A DNA stretch of 64,000 nucleotides from Pythium myriotylum (taxonomy: Eukaryota > Oomycota > Peronosporomycetes > Pythiales > Pythiaceae). The stretch is taken from assembly GCA_023091665.1 (NCBI GenBank), contig JALJCQ010000018.1, positions 124,001-188,000 on the forward strand. Reading direction: 5' to 3'. The position numbers and the translations under genes were made by a program. Positions 42,768 through 52,486 of this stretch are shown here, piece after piece. Every line of letters starts with the position of its first letter. Position 1 is the first letter of the stretch. Below the pieces are notes generated by a model that did no database searches, was not told where the DNA came from, and was given only the letters and a program-made list of their open reading frames with translations.

Positions 42768-45008
42768 TCAGCTCGCCTTGTACGGGACCAGTTGGTCGGC
42801 CAGCTCGTCGAGTCTTTCTCGTGGCGTGATGCCGGTAGACAACAACTGTGCGAGTCCATCCTCGTCCTTCTGAATCCGGTGAACCTCTAGCGTCCATGGA
42901 GAGAGGAACGTCGCCCACTGCAAACACCGGCCACCGAGAGACCGGCTGGTTAACAGCCAGTTCAAGGTCGATGACCGGGTGTAGACGACGATCCTCTGCC
43001 CTGCGACCAGTGTGTAGAACGTGGTTAGGACTCGGAGTAGAGCAAGAACTTCCTTCTCAGCCGGGTGGTAGCGCAGCTCGGCATCTTGTAGCGTTCGGCC
43101 GGTGAACCGGACCGGATGAAGCAGACCGTCGTGTTCCTGTGCAAGCACCGCACTCACCGCCCAGGGGACAGCATGAACGATTACCACGAACGGCTTGGAC
43201 CGATCTGGATGGCGCAGAACCGGTGGTGATGCGATCTTCTGCTTGAGTACCTCGAAAGCCAGCTTCGCCCGGTCCAAATCACGACCTTCACGCACTTGCT
43301 GGTCCGATAGCTCGTATAGACTGGTGGCAACGACTGAAAAGTCCTCGATGAACTTCCCGTAGTAGTTCAAGCTGCCGAGGAAGGACTGCACGCCCCGTAG
43401 ACTGGTAGGAAACTGCAACGAATCCAGCTCCTTCGCGATCTTCGGCTTCGCGGTCAGTCCTTCCCGGTTCACCTGATGGGACAGGTAGTCGATAGAGGCC
43501 TTACCGAACGAGCTCTTTGGTAAGCTGACGGATATACCCCAGTACCGAAGCCGGTACAACAGCCTGTCCAGCAGGTCACACATCTCTTGCCAAGTGCTGG
43601 AGCCGAAACCGATGTCGTCAATGTACGATGACCGGCCGAGGACGGGTCCCATGCACTTCGGAGACGGAATACCCAGCTCGAAGACCGTTTGAGACCGGTC
43701 GTCGGCTGCCTCCTGATCCGGTGAGACTGGTTCGAGGCCAAGTGCATCCATCACTTCCGGCTCGATCTCGGCTTCAACACTTGGCGCCAGACGCACGAAC
43801 CCCCATAGAGAGTTGTCTATCACTCGCTGATAGATGAGGGGAGCATTCTTCAGGCCGAAGGGCATCCGGACCCACTGGAAATGACCGAGTGGGCACACGA
43901 ACGCACTGATGTGCTTGGCCCGCTGGGACAGCAGGATGGCCCAGAGCCCGCTCGCCATGTCGAGGCTGCAAAACCAACGCACTGCGTCGAAGTTGTCGAG
44001 CAGCTCGTCGATAAGCGGCAGTGGGTACCGCATCAGCTTGATCAGCTGGTTGACTCGCCGGTAGTCGATGCAGAGCCGGATCGTCTTCCCATCTTTCTTC
44101 AAGACGATCACAATGGGACTGGCCCACTGCGAGTCCGAATACTCGATTACCTTGGCTTCCAGGAGTACCTTGAGCAGCTCGTACACCTGGGTCAGGTACT
44201 CGGCCTTGATGCGCCTCGGCTTCTCGGCTATCGGTACCGTACCCGGCTCGACCTCGATGTCGCACACGACACCGCGAGCCGGAGAGGGCACCGCGTTGCT
44301 TGACGCGAGGAAACCTGTCGAGTGACGCGCCAGCACAGCCGAGAGCATGTCGACCAGTCGGGAGCGTTCCGATTCTGGCTCGTCGTCCGGTACCCCGACG
44401 TCGGCTGTCTTCATGTCCGGCTCGGACGGGTTCACGTCGAGCTCGGGCAGCATCGCGAGCTGGTCGCGGAGTTCGTCCAGCACGATCTGGTCAGACCCTT
44501 CGTGCAAGAACACTTGCGCTTCTTCCTCGTCGACCAGCTCAGAGACCGCGAGCGCCATGAACACCCGGCTCAGTTGGTCGACGGCAGACGTCGGAGGCGC
44601 TGGCTCGACCGATTCGCCACTCTTGACCACCATAGTCAGCGGAGTGGGCTGGGTCTTGGGGACCGGGAGTACAGTCTTCCCGGCCTTGCTCGGCTCGCCT
44701 TTGGCTCCGACGACCTTGACCGGTTCACTCTGACCTTGGACACCTTGGGCTTGAGCAACTGGGTCACCACCACCTTGAGCTCGAACTTCCTGGATCACCG
44801 TCATGACTTGGGCTTGCCGAGGCAAGCTGGGTGCCGAATCATCGCCCCTAGGTCGGGCAAGGATCTTCACCGGGGTCTTGTACTCACGGCGCTCGACAGC
44901 CGGAGGCAACGATGCGTTGAACTGAATGCCTTCATACTGGCGACGCCGAGTGAACTCCCTAGAGTGCGCATTCTCATAGATGAGAAGCTGCCACTCCTGA
45001 TACTTCAC
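42768..45008 (-). pseudogene. Reverse transcriptase and first RNase H of the 13.4-kb element
   Basis: The frame holds a full reverse transcriptase with CIDYRRVNQL, FSVVATSLYELS and the active-site motif as YIDD in RSSYIDDIGFG. An insert of about 50 residues precedes YIDD. The attached RNase H is recognisable (AVSAVLAQEHDG, HPAEKEVLAL), but the first catalytic Asp position reads VIVHAVPWAV and the next acidic motif is YTRSSTLNW, so its active site looks lost. That fits takeover by the second RNase H. The upstream linker region lies in another frame at 45031-45333. Confidence 0.88.
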
Positions 45009-45340
45009 GGAGCCGGCTCTGACACCGCGCTCACCCGTCAGGCAAATGTCCTCGCTCGACCAGATGAGCCACCGGGGTGCGAGCCAACACGGTGATCGGT
45101 CTCTGGGTGATATTCACCAGTCGCACCCCGGTTGGGACACCGTCAGTAGACAACAGACTGGTCGCCCAACCGGGTCCACGACACAGCCAGGCATCTAGCG
45201 ACGCGGCAAGGTGTCGACCATAGTGGATGGAGACCACAGCGGACATACCCGGGGCGACATAGAGGTCGTCAGCCGAGTGGACCGGTATCTTCGTCGGTTG
45301 CCGCGGTCGACATCCGGCTGAGACGAGGGGCACACACTCA

Positions 45341-45411
45341 GACGCACAGTACCTTCACCCGTCAGAAGTCGGCTGGAGTCCGACTTCTGACGGGTGAAGG
45401 TACTGTGCGTC
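45341..45411. repeat. 32-bp perfect hairpin between protease and reverse transcriptase
   Basis: 45341-45372 is the exact reverse complement of 45380-45411, with a 7-nt loop. An outer pair GGCACACACTC / GAGTGTGTGCC continues the foldback with an asymmetric bulge. It interrupts the pol reading frame. Confidence 0.9.
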
Positions 45412-45912
45412 TTCCCGATGAAGAGTGTGTGCCATTCCGAGCAAGACATCCAAGTCGGCGCCGATGTTGGCGCACCAGATGTCCATGTAGTACACGACGC
45501 TGGCGCCAAGCGTGATCTTCACAGTCGTCCGGGCGGTGACATAGGTAGTGATGCCACCGATTCCTTGGACCTTTAGCCGGCTCGTGAAGTTGAGCTTGAG
45601 GCCAAGTCGACGGGCTAAGTCGAGACTGATCATGCTGGTAGACGCTCCGGAGTCAAGCAGTATCTTCACCCGGTGATCGCAGATAGCACCGTGAACCATA
45701 GCGATTCCGGTTCCTCGAGGCGGCTCGAGCTGGTTCGACCACCAGCCACGACGTTCTCCTGGCTTCAACTGGAATGATGGACGACCCTCGGTGCCTTCCC
45801 GGTTCAAATCTTGTTCTGCAAGCAGTGATCGCGCATCACTGTCTTCATGCAAACTTGGAAATGTTTTTTCGGAGTTATCGGCTACTCCAACGAATGCACA
45901 AACTTGCAACAC
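45355..45912 (-). pseudogene. Aspartic protease of the 13.4-kb element
   Basis: A retropepsin-like domain with the catalytic motif ILLDSGASTSMIS and a flap region (GIGGITTYVTARTTVKITLG). The frame runs into the foldback at 45341-45411 and ends there, so it is not continuous with the reverse transcriptase. Confidence 0.85.
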
Positions 45913-45980
45913 TTGACCGGGTTTTTCTTGAGCTTTAAGCTCGGCGCGTACTGGGGGCGCTTGAACCCCCAGCGAGCTGC

Positions 45981-47818
45981 CTAGTTTAAATACTGCAGAA
46001 CCGCCGCCGGCATGGTGCCAACTGCGGACTGGTTCTCAGCAGATTTCGACCAGGACTTGAGGCCTTCCAGAACTCGTGTGACTTCGCACTGGCCTTGAGC
46101 ATGCACCTTCTGGCAAGCAGGGCACTGCTTCCAGCAGTTGTCTGCCGAATGGCCCAGTTGCTTGCAGAGCGTGCACGGGGTACGGTTTGGGCAATCGCGG
46201 GCCCAGTGACCGGTACCACCGCACTCGTAGCACTTGGAGTCGTCACGGCCTGGACTTGGGTCACGAGGACCCGGCCTGGGTGAGGATGACCGGCTAGAAC
46301 GCCAGTCGGAAGAAGACTGAGAAGGTCGACCACGGTCGCGAGACCGGTCGACAACCGCTTGGAAGACCGGTTCAGCTCGGTCATGCCACTCCTCACTGCA
46401 CTCGTCATCCGGTGGATCTGGTCGAACCAGTGTTCGCCGGCTCCCTTCACGAACATCCGGAAGTACTTGCACTTCTCTTCGTCAGAGTAGTAGCTGAACA
46501 CGTAGACCAAGCGCTCCAACCACTTGCGACGTTCGCTGGGTGAACCGGATCCGTCGAACGGTTCGACAGCGTCGGGCGAGATGAATGGCCGGCTCTGAAC
46601 CACAAGCGGAGCATGCAACTGACTTCCAGCAGCGTAATGGAGATTGCCCGGCTGTTCCAGACGCGTCGCACCCGGTTGCGGAGCCTGAGCAAACCCGACT
46701 GGAGGCATTGCTGGCGGAGCTCTGCCGGCGTGAACCTGTCCACGAACCCCGGCTGCACTTGTCGACAACATCGAATCCTCGTAGCACGAAGGCGGTTGAT
46801 GCTGGTGCACCACCCGCGAGACCGGGATCGACGGTGAGACCACTTGACGCCCCTGTTCGACTGGTTGTGCACGACGTGCCCAGTCGCGGCGATGGTCGGG
46901 CGAGCTCAGTCGCGTCGACTGCAGGCTCGGCGAGTGACCGGATGCATCAGAGGCATCTCCGGAGCGGGTTACCAGTAGCGTGGACGGAGATCCTGGCTCT
47001 GCGGTGATACGCGCCGCGCGTAGAGCGGGTTCTGCTTGTGATCGAGCCACTTGGCTGGACACGCTCCGCGACCGGTGATCGATCCACGCTTCTGTCTCGA
47101 CGTGTAGAAGTACAATGGCGAAGCTGATTTCTGATTCAACTTCAACGTCGAGCAGGCCGACTAGACGAAGTGATGAGCCGGCTTGAGCGGATGGCACAAG
47201 GTTCATGAACGAATAACCAGTCTGCCAGAGAGCCGACTGAAACACCGCAATCCTCTCAACCATATCGAGAGGTCGGTCGACCAACTTGAACAAGTCCATA
47301 CGGACACCAGCGGGGGTTCCTTCGTGAACCACGCCGAATTCGGTCAACCATGACACCGGTTCATGACACTTCTCCATCACATCTTGAGTGAGCGGGACCA
47401 GCTCCGGCGGCGTGCTCACAGCTCGGCCGACCGGGTTAGGAGACTGGCGCCCACGGCCGGCTTGGACCCAGTGGTCAACGAGACTGCGCACTTCGAAGCG
47501 CTCAGCGTTGGTTAACGCCGCAGCGAGTGCGTTGGATGGAGTCATCGGGTCCTTCCGACCGGCTCTGGAAGACGACTTGGTGCCGGATTGCGGCTTAGAC
47601 GTGCGCTTAGAGCTGCGCCCCTTGGACTTCACGCCGGACTCGCTCGCCGTGTCTGGCGTCCCTGCACGGTCTCGCCCCGGTTCTCGACCTCGAGCACCAC
47701 CGGCCTCCGGCTTTGATGACGACTTCCTCAAGGGAGGTCTGTCGCCAGCCTTCTCAGACTCGTTGGCTCGACTTGACACGCTCGCCGTCGCTAACCGAAT
47801 GGAAGCTCTCTTCATCAT
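45981..47818 (-). pseudogene. Gag of the 13.4-kb element
   Basis: A frame from 47818 carries a basic, disordered N-terminus and a retrotransposon gag core (FDGSGSPSERRKWLERLVYV, then FVKGAGEHWFDQI). Near 46440 homology passes to another frame (45981-46472) with zinc knuckles CYECGGTGHWARDC and CTLCKQLGHSADNC. Further frames upstream to 48072 (MSTSDPKPVSEAEDL) may be the true start. So at least one, probably two, frameshifts occur. Confidence 0.8.
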
Positions 47819-48037
47819 CGCGTGCCGGTTTCTTCTCTTCTTCTTCTTTTTCCTCGTCGTCGCTGAACATGGTCAAGCGACTCAAGAGGTCGGTTGCCGG
47901 CTTCACGCCGGCGTTCGGCGCCCTCGGCGCCTGCCTTGCTCCGTAGATCTTCAGCTTCAGACACCGGCTTAGGATCAGACGTACTCATGGCGGATGCACT
48001 CACGTGACCTTTACCAGCTCCTGGCATACGCACCAGT

Positions 48038-49222
48038 TGTGATGTAGCGGTCGTACGTTTTTGACAATCCACCCGGCTCCAACTAGCGAAGGGGTAGCGC
48101 TAGGAGCCGGGAAACACTTGCCAAACTTAGCTGCTCCCGCTCTGCTGCTGCTGCGATTCCGGTTCAGCCACGGCAGACTAACCCGGTTTCAATAGCAGGC
48201 AAAACGCGATCGCAGAAGGTGGGCAAAGCTTTCTCCACGCAGATATCCAAAGATGACTAGCGCAAGCGAGATAGAATGCTCACCCGGCTAGCACCTCACG
48301 TTGTGTACCCTTTGACGGTTCTTCAGAAGCTGGGTAATAGAGGAAATGACCCGCTACCCGATGCTGTCTGATTTGGTAGGCAAACCGGTTGCCAGAACCT
48401 TCAGATACTACGGAAATGCAAGCGAAAAGGGGGGACTGTGACGGCACGGAGCGATCAACCAGTCCAAGCAACCGGTCCCAGACCGGAGCAAACGCAAGAA
48501 AGACAAATACAATAGAATGTATTACCGGGTTTCCCAGTTAATACAGCTCGCCACCACACTATAAAAACCCTCAGTCCGTGGCCTGAGCCACTTCCCTTAG
48601 GTTATCGAACCAGGAAACCGCTTCACCCAGTCACTTCACCGGCTCCACGACTCGCAAGGCAACGCACACACACGCAGTACACACCGCCAGAGCACTCCAA
48701 CACACAGCCAGTACCTTAGAGAACCGGGATGTCGAGGTGGCCGCCGATACAACTGCTGTTGTAGGCCCGAAGACTTGGAGCTGACAAGGCAAAAGGGGAA
48801 GTCTATTACGGAGGGTGGGCCGGTTGTCCCGTCCCTCTTATAACCGGGAGATACTGTTTACTAAACCAGAATCGAAGAGGTACCGACGGGTGCGAATCAG
48901 ATTCCAATGGGTTCGCGGACCAGTACGGATGGCTAATGGCACACACGAAACTAACGGTAATTTTCCGCTAGAACCGGTAATATACCAGACACTTCCCTGA
49001 AATCTCTAACCGGCTGGTAATATTCGCCAGTAGAGTCAGGTACCGCGTTTCCCGTACTATTAGTGTGGCACAACCGGAAACTGGGTATAAATACCCAGCT
49101 AGTGTGTAGTACACAATTTTAGACCTATCCTAAAGAACCACAGTGGTTCTTGACAGTTCCCGGTCCCACAGAGATGGGGAATTCCGGGAAAGTCCGCGGG
49201 GAACCGGTCCCGCTACATCAAA
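48038..49222 (-). repeat. LTR of the 13.4-kb element (5' LTR in gag-pol sense)
   Basis: 1185 bp, nearly identical to 35816-37001; the single-base length difference is in CCCGTACTATT against CCCGGTACTATT. Confidence 0.9.
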
Positions 49223-49226
49223 TGTT

Positions 49227-50297
49227 TTAGTTTCCCAACCAGTGTCGTCGAGCAAGACTCAACTAAAACGAAGCAGCCAACCGTCCCGTGAAGCCGGTCA
49301 TGCTGACGCGGATGACGAGGACGAGACCGAACTTTCGGTGGTCCATGCGCCACCACCAAGTGATGATGAATCAGAAGGCGAGGAATGCGAAGGAGAGGAG
49401 GCGATTGAGCTTGCTGTTCGAGTAGGTCGCGTGACGGGAGTTGGAATTGCAACGCAAGGACAACTTCGACGGCGAACGAGGCCTGCGAGGAATGTGTTAG
49501 AAAAAGAAGCTTTGACTGAAGATGATGTCGCTAACCGGGACGCCATTGCACACGCAATTCGAACGGCACTGAAGATGCAGCGTGTTGGTGATGTCGTTCT
49601 TCGAGATCCGCAGACGATAGTTTCTCCTAACGGCAATGACCGAAACAATGAGAACGACTGCAGCATCCGTGACAGAGCAGGCCATGAAGCAACCACTGTT
49701 GGAGACACCGACGTCGATTCCACACGTGACGGTGATGGACCTGATTATTTGCTCTTTTCGAGAGGTTGGGCAGAGCGACCAGCATGGGGTATGTCATACG
49801 GCGAAAGATATGTCGGCAACTTCCAAAGTGAGATCGAGGTGATGTTCCGATTGGGCGAAGAGAATCCGTCAAAGAGGATAGGACCCGGTCGCATGTTGGA
49901 GCTTATCTGCTGTGCGCACCCTGGTCGCTACGACTTACCCGGCGAAAACGAGATTCGACAAGAGATTGCCAAGCTTAAGCGGCGGCCCGCACGCCCCCCG
50001 CCTCAGCCTCATCATAGTGTACCCATCGACTCGCTGGACGGCGTTACCGAGGGGCAACAGGAGGTGAATCCGACGAACAGCACTGAAGTCTCCACTACCG
50101 CGGGAAACCCGGCACGGAAGCGTGGGCGGCGTACACAGCCTTTGACTAAATTCATCGAGCAGGTCCTCACGGAGAATGCAACTATTTCAACTGAAGATTG
50201 TGCAACTGAAGTCAGAAAGGGATTCCAGTGTGATCTTGATGATATTCAGTTGAGCAGGAAGATCAACAACCTCAGGTCCAAACGGAAGCAAATGTAG
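49227..50297 (+). pseudogene. Unrecognised protein, 3' part, split by retrotransposon
   Basis: Continues the frame interrupted at 35815 (LVSQPVSSSKTQLK onward) for 357 codons to a TAG. It is acidic at first (DADDEDETELSV). It then has LLFSRGWAERPAWGMSYGER followed by a segment with FQSEIEVMFRLGEENPSKR and LPGENEIRQEIAKLKRR, which looks like a short helical DNA-binding fold. A basic C-terminus (INNLRSKRKQM) follows. An ATG at 49143 inside the LTR opens the same frame and might allow a chimeric product, with the LTR TATA box 57 bp upstream of it. Confidence 0.65.
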
Positions 50298-50685
50298 ATG
50301 GTCAGCTGACGAAAGAACGGTCCGTCAGCTGCGTTTGCGCTTCATTATCTATGAGCACAACACAAGTTCGTTCACGGCGGCAAACATGAGAAACACGAAG
50401 CGGGTAAGCCCACTGGTCTTCGGAACGACCAGAAGTGTACATTCAAACTCTCCTGACTTGTTTCAAAGTGCGTAGAGCAGGGGAAAGGAATCTCGCCCAA
50501 TCATGAACACCAGAGGTCTCGATGTCTAACTGCTACTGCAAACAGAGCTGATACACACACGTCAACGTCATGTGCCTTCAATTTACTTCGCAATAGGAGT
50601 GCGTCGAGGCGCGTGCTAGAAGCCGAGAATGAGTGCTCTCAACTTCGTGGCTTCCTGGGTGTATTTGACCATTACTGGACCTCGT
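50298..50685. other. 3' flank of the split gene
   Basis: No gene or repeat is recognised between the TAG of the split gene and the LRR-like relic. Confidence 0.4.
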
Positions 50686-51115
50686 TTATTCTCTCGTCCA
50701 CAGAAAGAGGATAAGCCCAAGCTCTTCGATCTTCGTGCAGTCGATCCGGGATATCCACGGCTGAGAATCTCTCTCGCTCTGGTTGGCTTTGAGAATGGCT
50801 TCACACAGTGGAGTTCTTCCGGCAGTCACGGCTCCTTCTCGCTCCCAAAACGCTTCGTCGGTCATCCACGGAGGCAGAATTGCAATGTTAGACGAGTCAA
50901 GATAAAACAACCATATTGTCACTTCTGAGATGTCAACGTCTTCTGGTATTAGTTGGGGGATCGGATTTCCTCGCACAGCCATATGGATTACAGTCCGGCG
51001 TCTCGATTGCCTTTGCTGGAAGCATCACTATTATAATATCTCATTCCCGGTGAGCGACAGCCCCTGCAGTCCCAAAAGAGCTAACTTCGGTGGGTACTCA
51101 GTGAGTCCACAGTAT
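50686..51115 (-). pseudogene. Leucine-rich-repeat protein relic
   Basis: Translated on the minus strand, segments read as LRRs: LGLQGLSLTGNEI, a double stop (TAATAG), then VRGNPIPQLIPEDVDISEV and LDSSNIAILPPW. The last part, an open frame from 50982 to 50686, ends TKIEELGLILFLWTRE. The stops and truncated start mark it as a remnant. Which LRR protein it came from is unclear. Confidence 0.45.
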
Positions 51116-51166
51116 TTCAGCACCAGCGCAATAGCTGGTGGCCACCGTGCCTCACGATCACTAGGA

Positions 51167-51204
51167 AACTCGTGGAGATTCGTCGCGACGAATCTCCACG
51201 AGTT
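51167..51204. repeat. 38-bp perfect palindrome
   Basis: AACTCGTGGAGATTCGTCG is followed at once by its exact reverse complement, with no loop. It lies beside the LRR-like relic. Confidence 0.9.
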
Positions 51205-51323
51205 CCGAGCAGATGGGGAAAGTCGTGGTCAATGAGCCCAGAGGCAGTGTTGCGCTCTGTAACGTTGCTCGAACAACAAACAGATACCGCATCCGAGAGT
51301 GATGGAAATCAGTAATCGCCGCT

Positions 51324-51800
51324 TCAGCTCCCCATCTCACGAGCGTACAGCTTGATGCCGATCAGATTGCGGAACTTTAGCACAAAAGCTCCAAACTCCA
51401 CGAACTTGCAGTGACTGCGCGTGATTTGAGTCAGGTCGTCGGCCGCGTCCTGCATGAACACGTCGGTCGCCTTGTGCACGAGCGCGTCGGGCGAGACGCC
51501 GCGGCCGAGCCTGCGCTGGTGGATGGGCCAGCGGTTGAGCTCCTGATCCACGCTCCAGCGGTACTCGGTCGTGGCCTTGAGCGTCTTGCGGCGCAGGCTC
51601 GAGAGGTATGTGGCGTCGAGGCGGAACACGAGGATCCGCGCGCGGTTCTTCTTGATGTTCGAGACCTCCTGCCGGCTGGTGCCAAAGTCGCGCGACCACC
51701 GGCTGCTCGCCCATGTCCAGCCGCTAGAGCACCTGCTGCTTCTCGTGGATTGACAGCACCACGCGCTTGCTCTTGCTGCTGCCGCTGGTGCGCATACCGC
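51324..51800 (-). pseudogene. CENP-B/jerky-like DNA-binding protein relic
   Basis: Across two frames the minus strand reads like the N-terminus of CENP-B or pogo-type transposase proteins: SKRVVLSIHEKQQVL, a stop, RLDMGE, then SRQEVSNIKKNRARIL (helix-turn-helix of the psq type), and a second HTH-like part ending in the open frame 51324-51629 (LGRGVSPDALVHKATDVF). One stop and one frameshift make it a pseudogene. An acidic stretch at 51900-51980 (EDDEDDDEEDD) may belong to it. Such genes often derive from pogo-family transposons. Confidence 0.55.
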
Positions 51801-52380
51801 CGTGCGAGGACGACGCGTCCGACGACGGCGAGTGGTTCGCCGGGACTCATGTGGAGCAGATGCGGTCCGTCCTCGTCGTGGCCGCAGTCAGCACCGCAGC
51901 CGCAGCCGTCGTCCGCATCGTCGTTCGCGTCGTCCTCTTCATCGTCGTCTTCATCGTCCTCTGGTGTGTGGCCGTGACCCAGTTGCTCGTGCCCAAGGTG
52001 CTTGAGCGACGTGGAGTGCCTCGAGTGGTTTTTGGCCGTCGACCGACTTGCCACAGTTGCAGCAGTCTTGCAGTGGACTATTCCAGTACCGGTAAGAATC
52101 GATAATACATGAGAAGTTGCAGTTCATGTGAGGTGGAACAGCTGTCAACGAGATGGAACCTAGCCCTAGTCACGAGATGGAAGTGAAGTGCTCTTCACAT
52201 GCCACCTGGTGACGGTGCACACAATTCATTCTCTCGACAACCATGCATCGGGTGGAAGTGTAAGTTGGATATTCTTGATCGCCTTGCTGTCTGCTATCGT
52301 TTAGTGCCATCTCCGGATTTCTTTGCGCATTTACGGATTTCGCACTGGGAGGTCCAACCCCGAAAAACAGTGTCCAAGTC

Positions 52381-52443
52381 CTACCTGACTCGTGGATTTT
52401 TTGTTGAGACCGGTTTTGTTTTGCGTGGTCTCATTTTCAAATC
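52381..52443 (-). repeat. Right inverted repeat of the bounded region
   Basis: Reverse complement of 31766-31829; 36 bp at the outer end are identical. A weaker copy may lie at 52954-52990 (GTCTGGTTTGGTTTGCCGTG). Confidence 0.85.
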
Positions 52444-52486
52444 AAAATCAACTTGGTGGCGTTTTAACGCCACCAAGTTGATTTTG
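52443..52486. repeat. Right hairpin, 21-bp arms
   Basis: CAAAATCAACTTGGTGGCGT (start of the arm, 52443-52463) is the reverse complement of 52466-52486, with a 2-nt loop. It begins on the last base of the right inverted repeat. Confidence 0.88.

Larger units (their letters stand above)
35816..49222 (-). mobile_element. 13.4-kb Ty3/gypsy chromovirus with opposite-strand ORF
   Basis: LTRs of 1186 and 1185 bp flank minus-strand gag, protease, reverse transcriptase, RNase H, archaeal-type RNase H, integrase and chromodomain. Between integrase and the left LTR an 807-codon frame runs on the plus strand. A 4-bp duplication TGTT (35812-35815 and 49223-49226) marks the target, and removing the element restores an open host frame. 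I count three substitutions and one indel between LTRs, so it is young, yet gag-pol is interrupted several times. Just inside the 5' LTR (minus sense) AC-TGGTGCGTATGCCAGG could be a primer-binding site. Confidence 0.9.
31766..52443. mobile_element. Candidate DNA transposon of unknown type, with nested retrotransposon
   Basis: A 63-64-bp inverted repeat bounds 20.7 kb, of which 13.4 kb is a later LTR element; without it about 7.3 kb remains. Inside are two unrecognised plus-strand genes (32254-33297 and 33794 split to 50297) and LRR-like and CENP-B-like relics. A perfect hairpin sits at or just outside each repeat copy. No target duplication was found, and a weaker third copy of the repeat may lie at 52954-52990. 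The inverted repeats may instead be two separate insertions of one small repeat. Confidence 0.4.
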
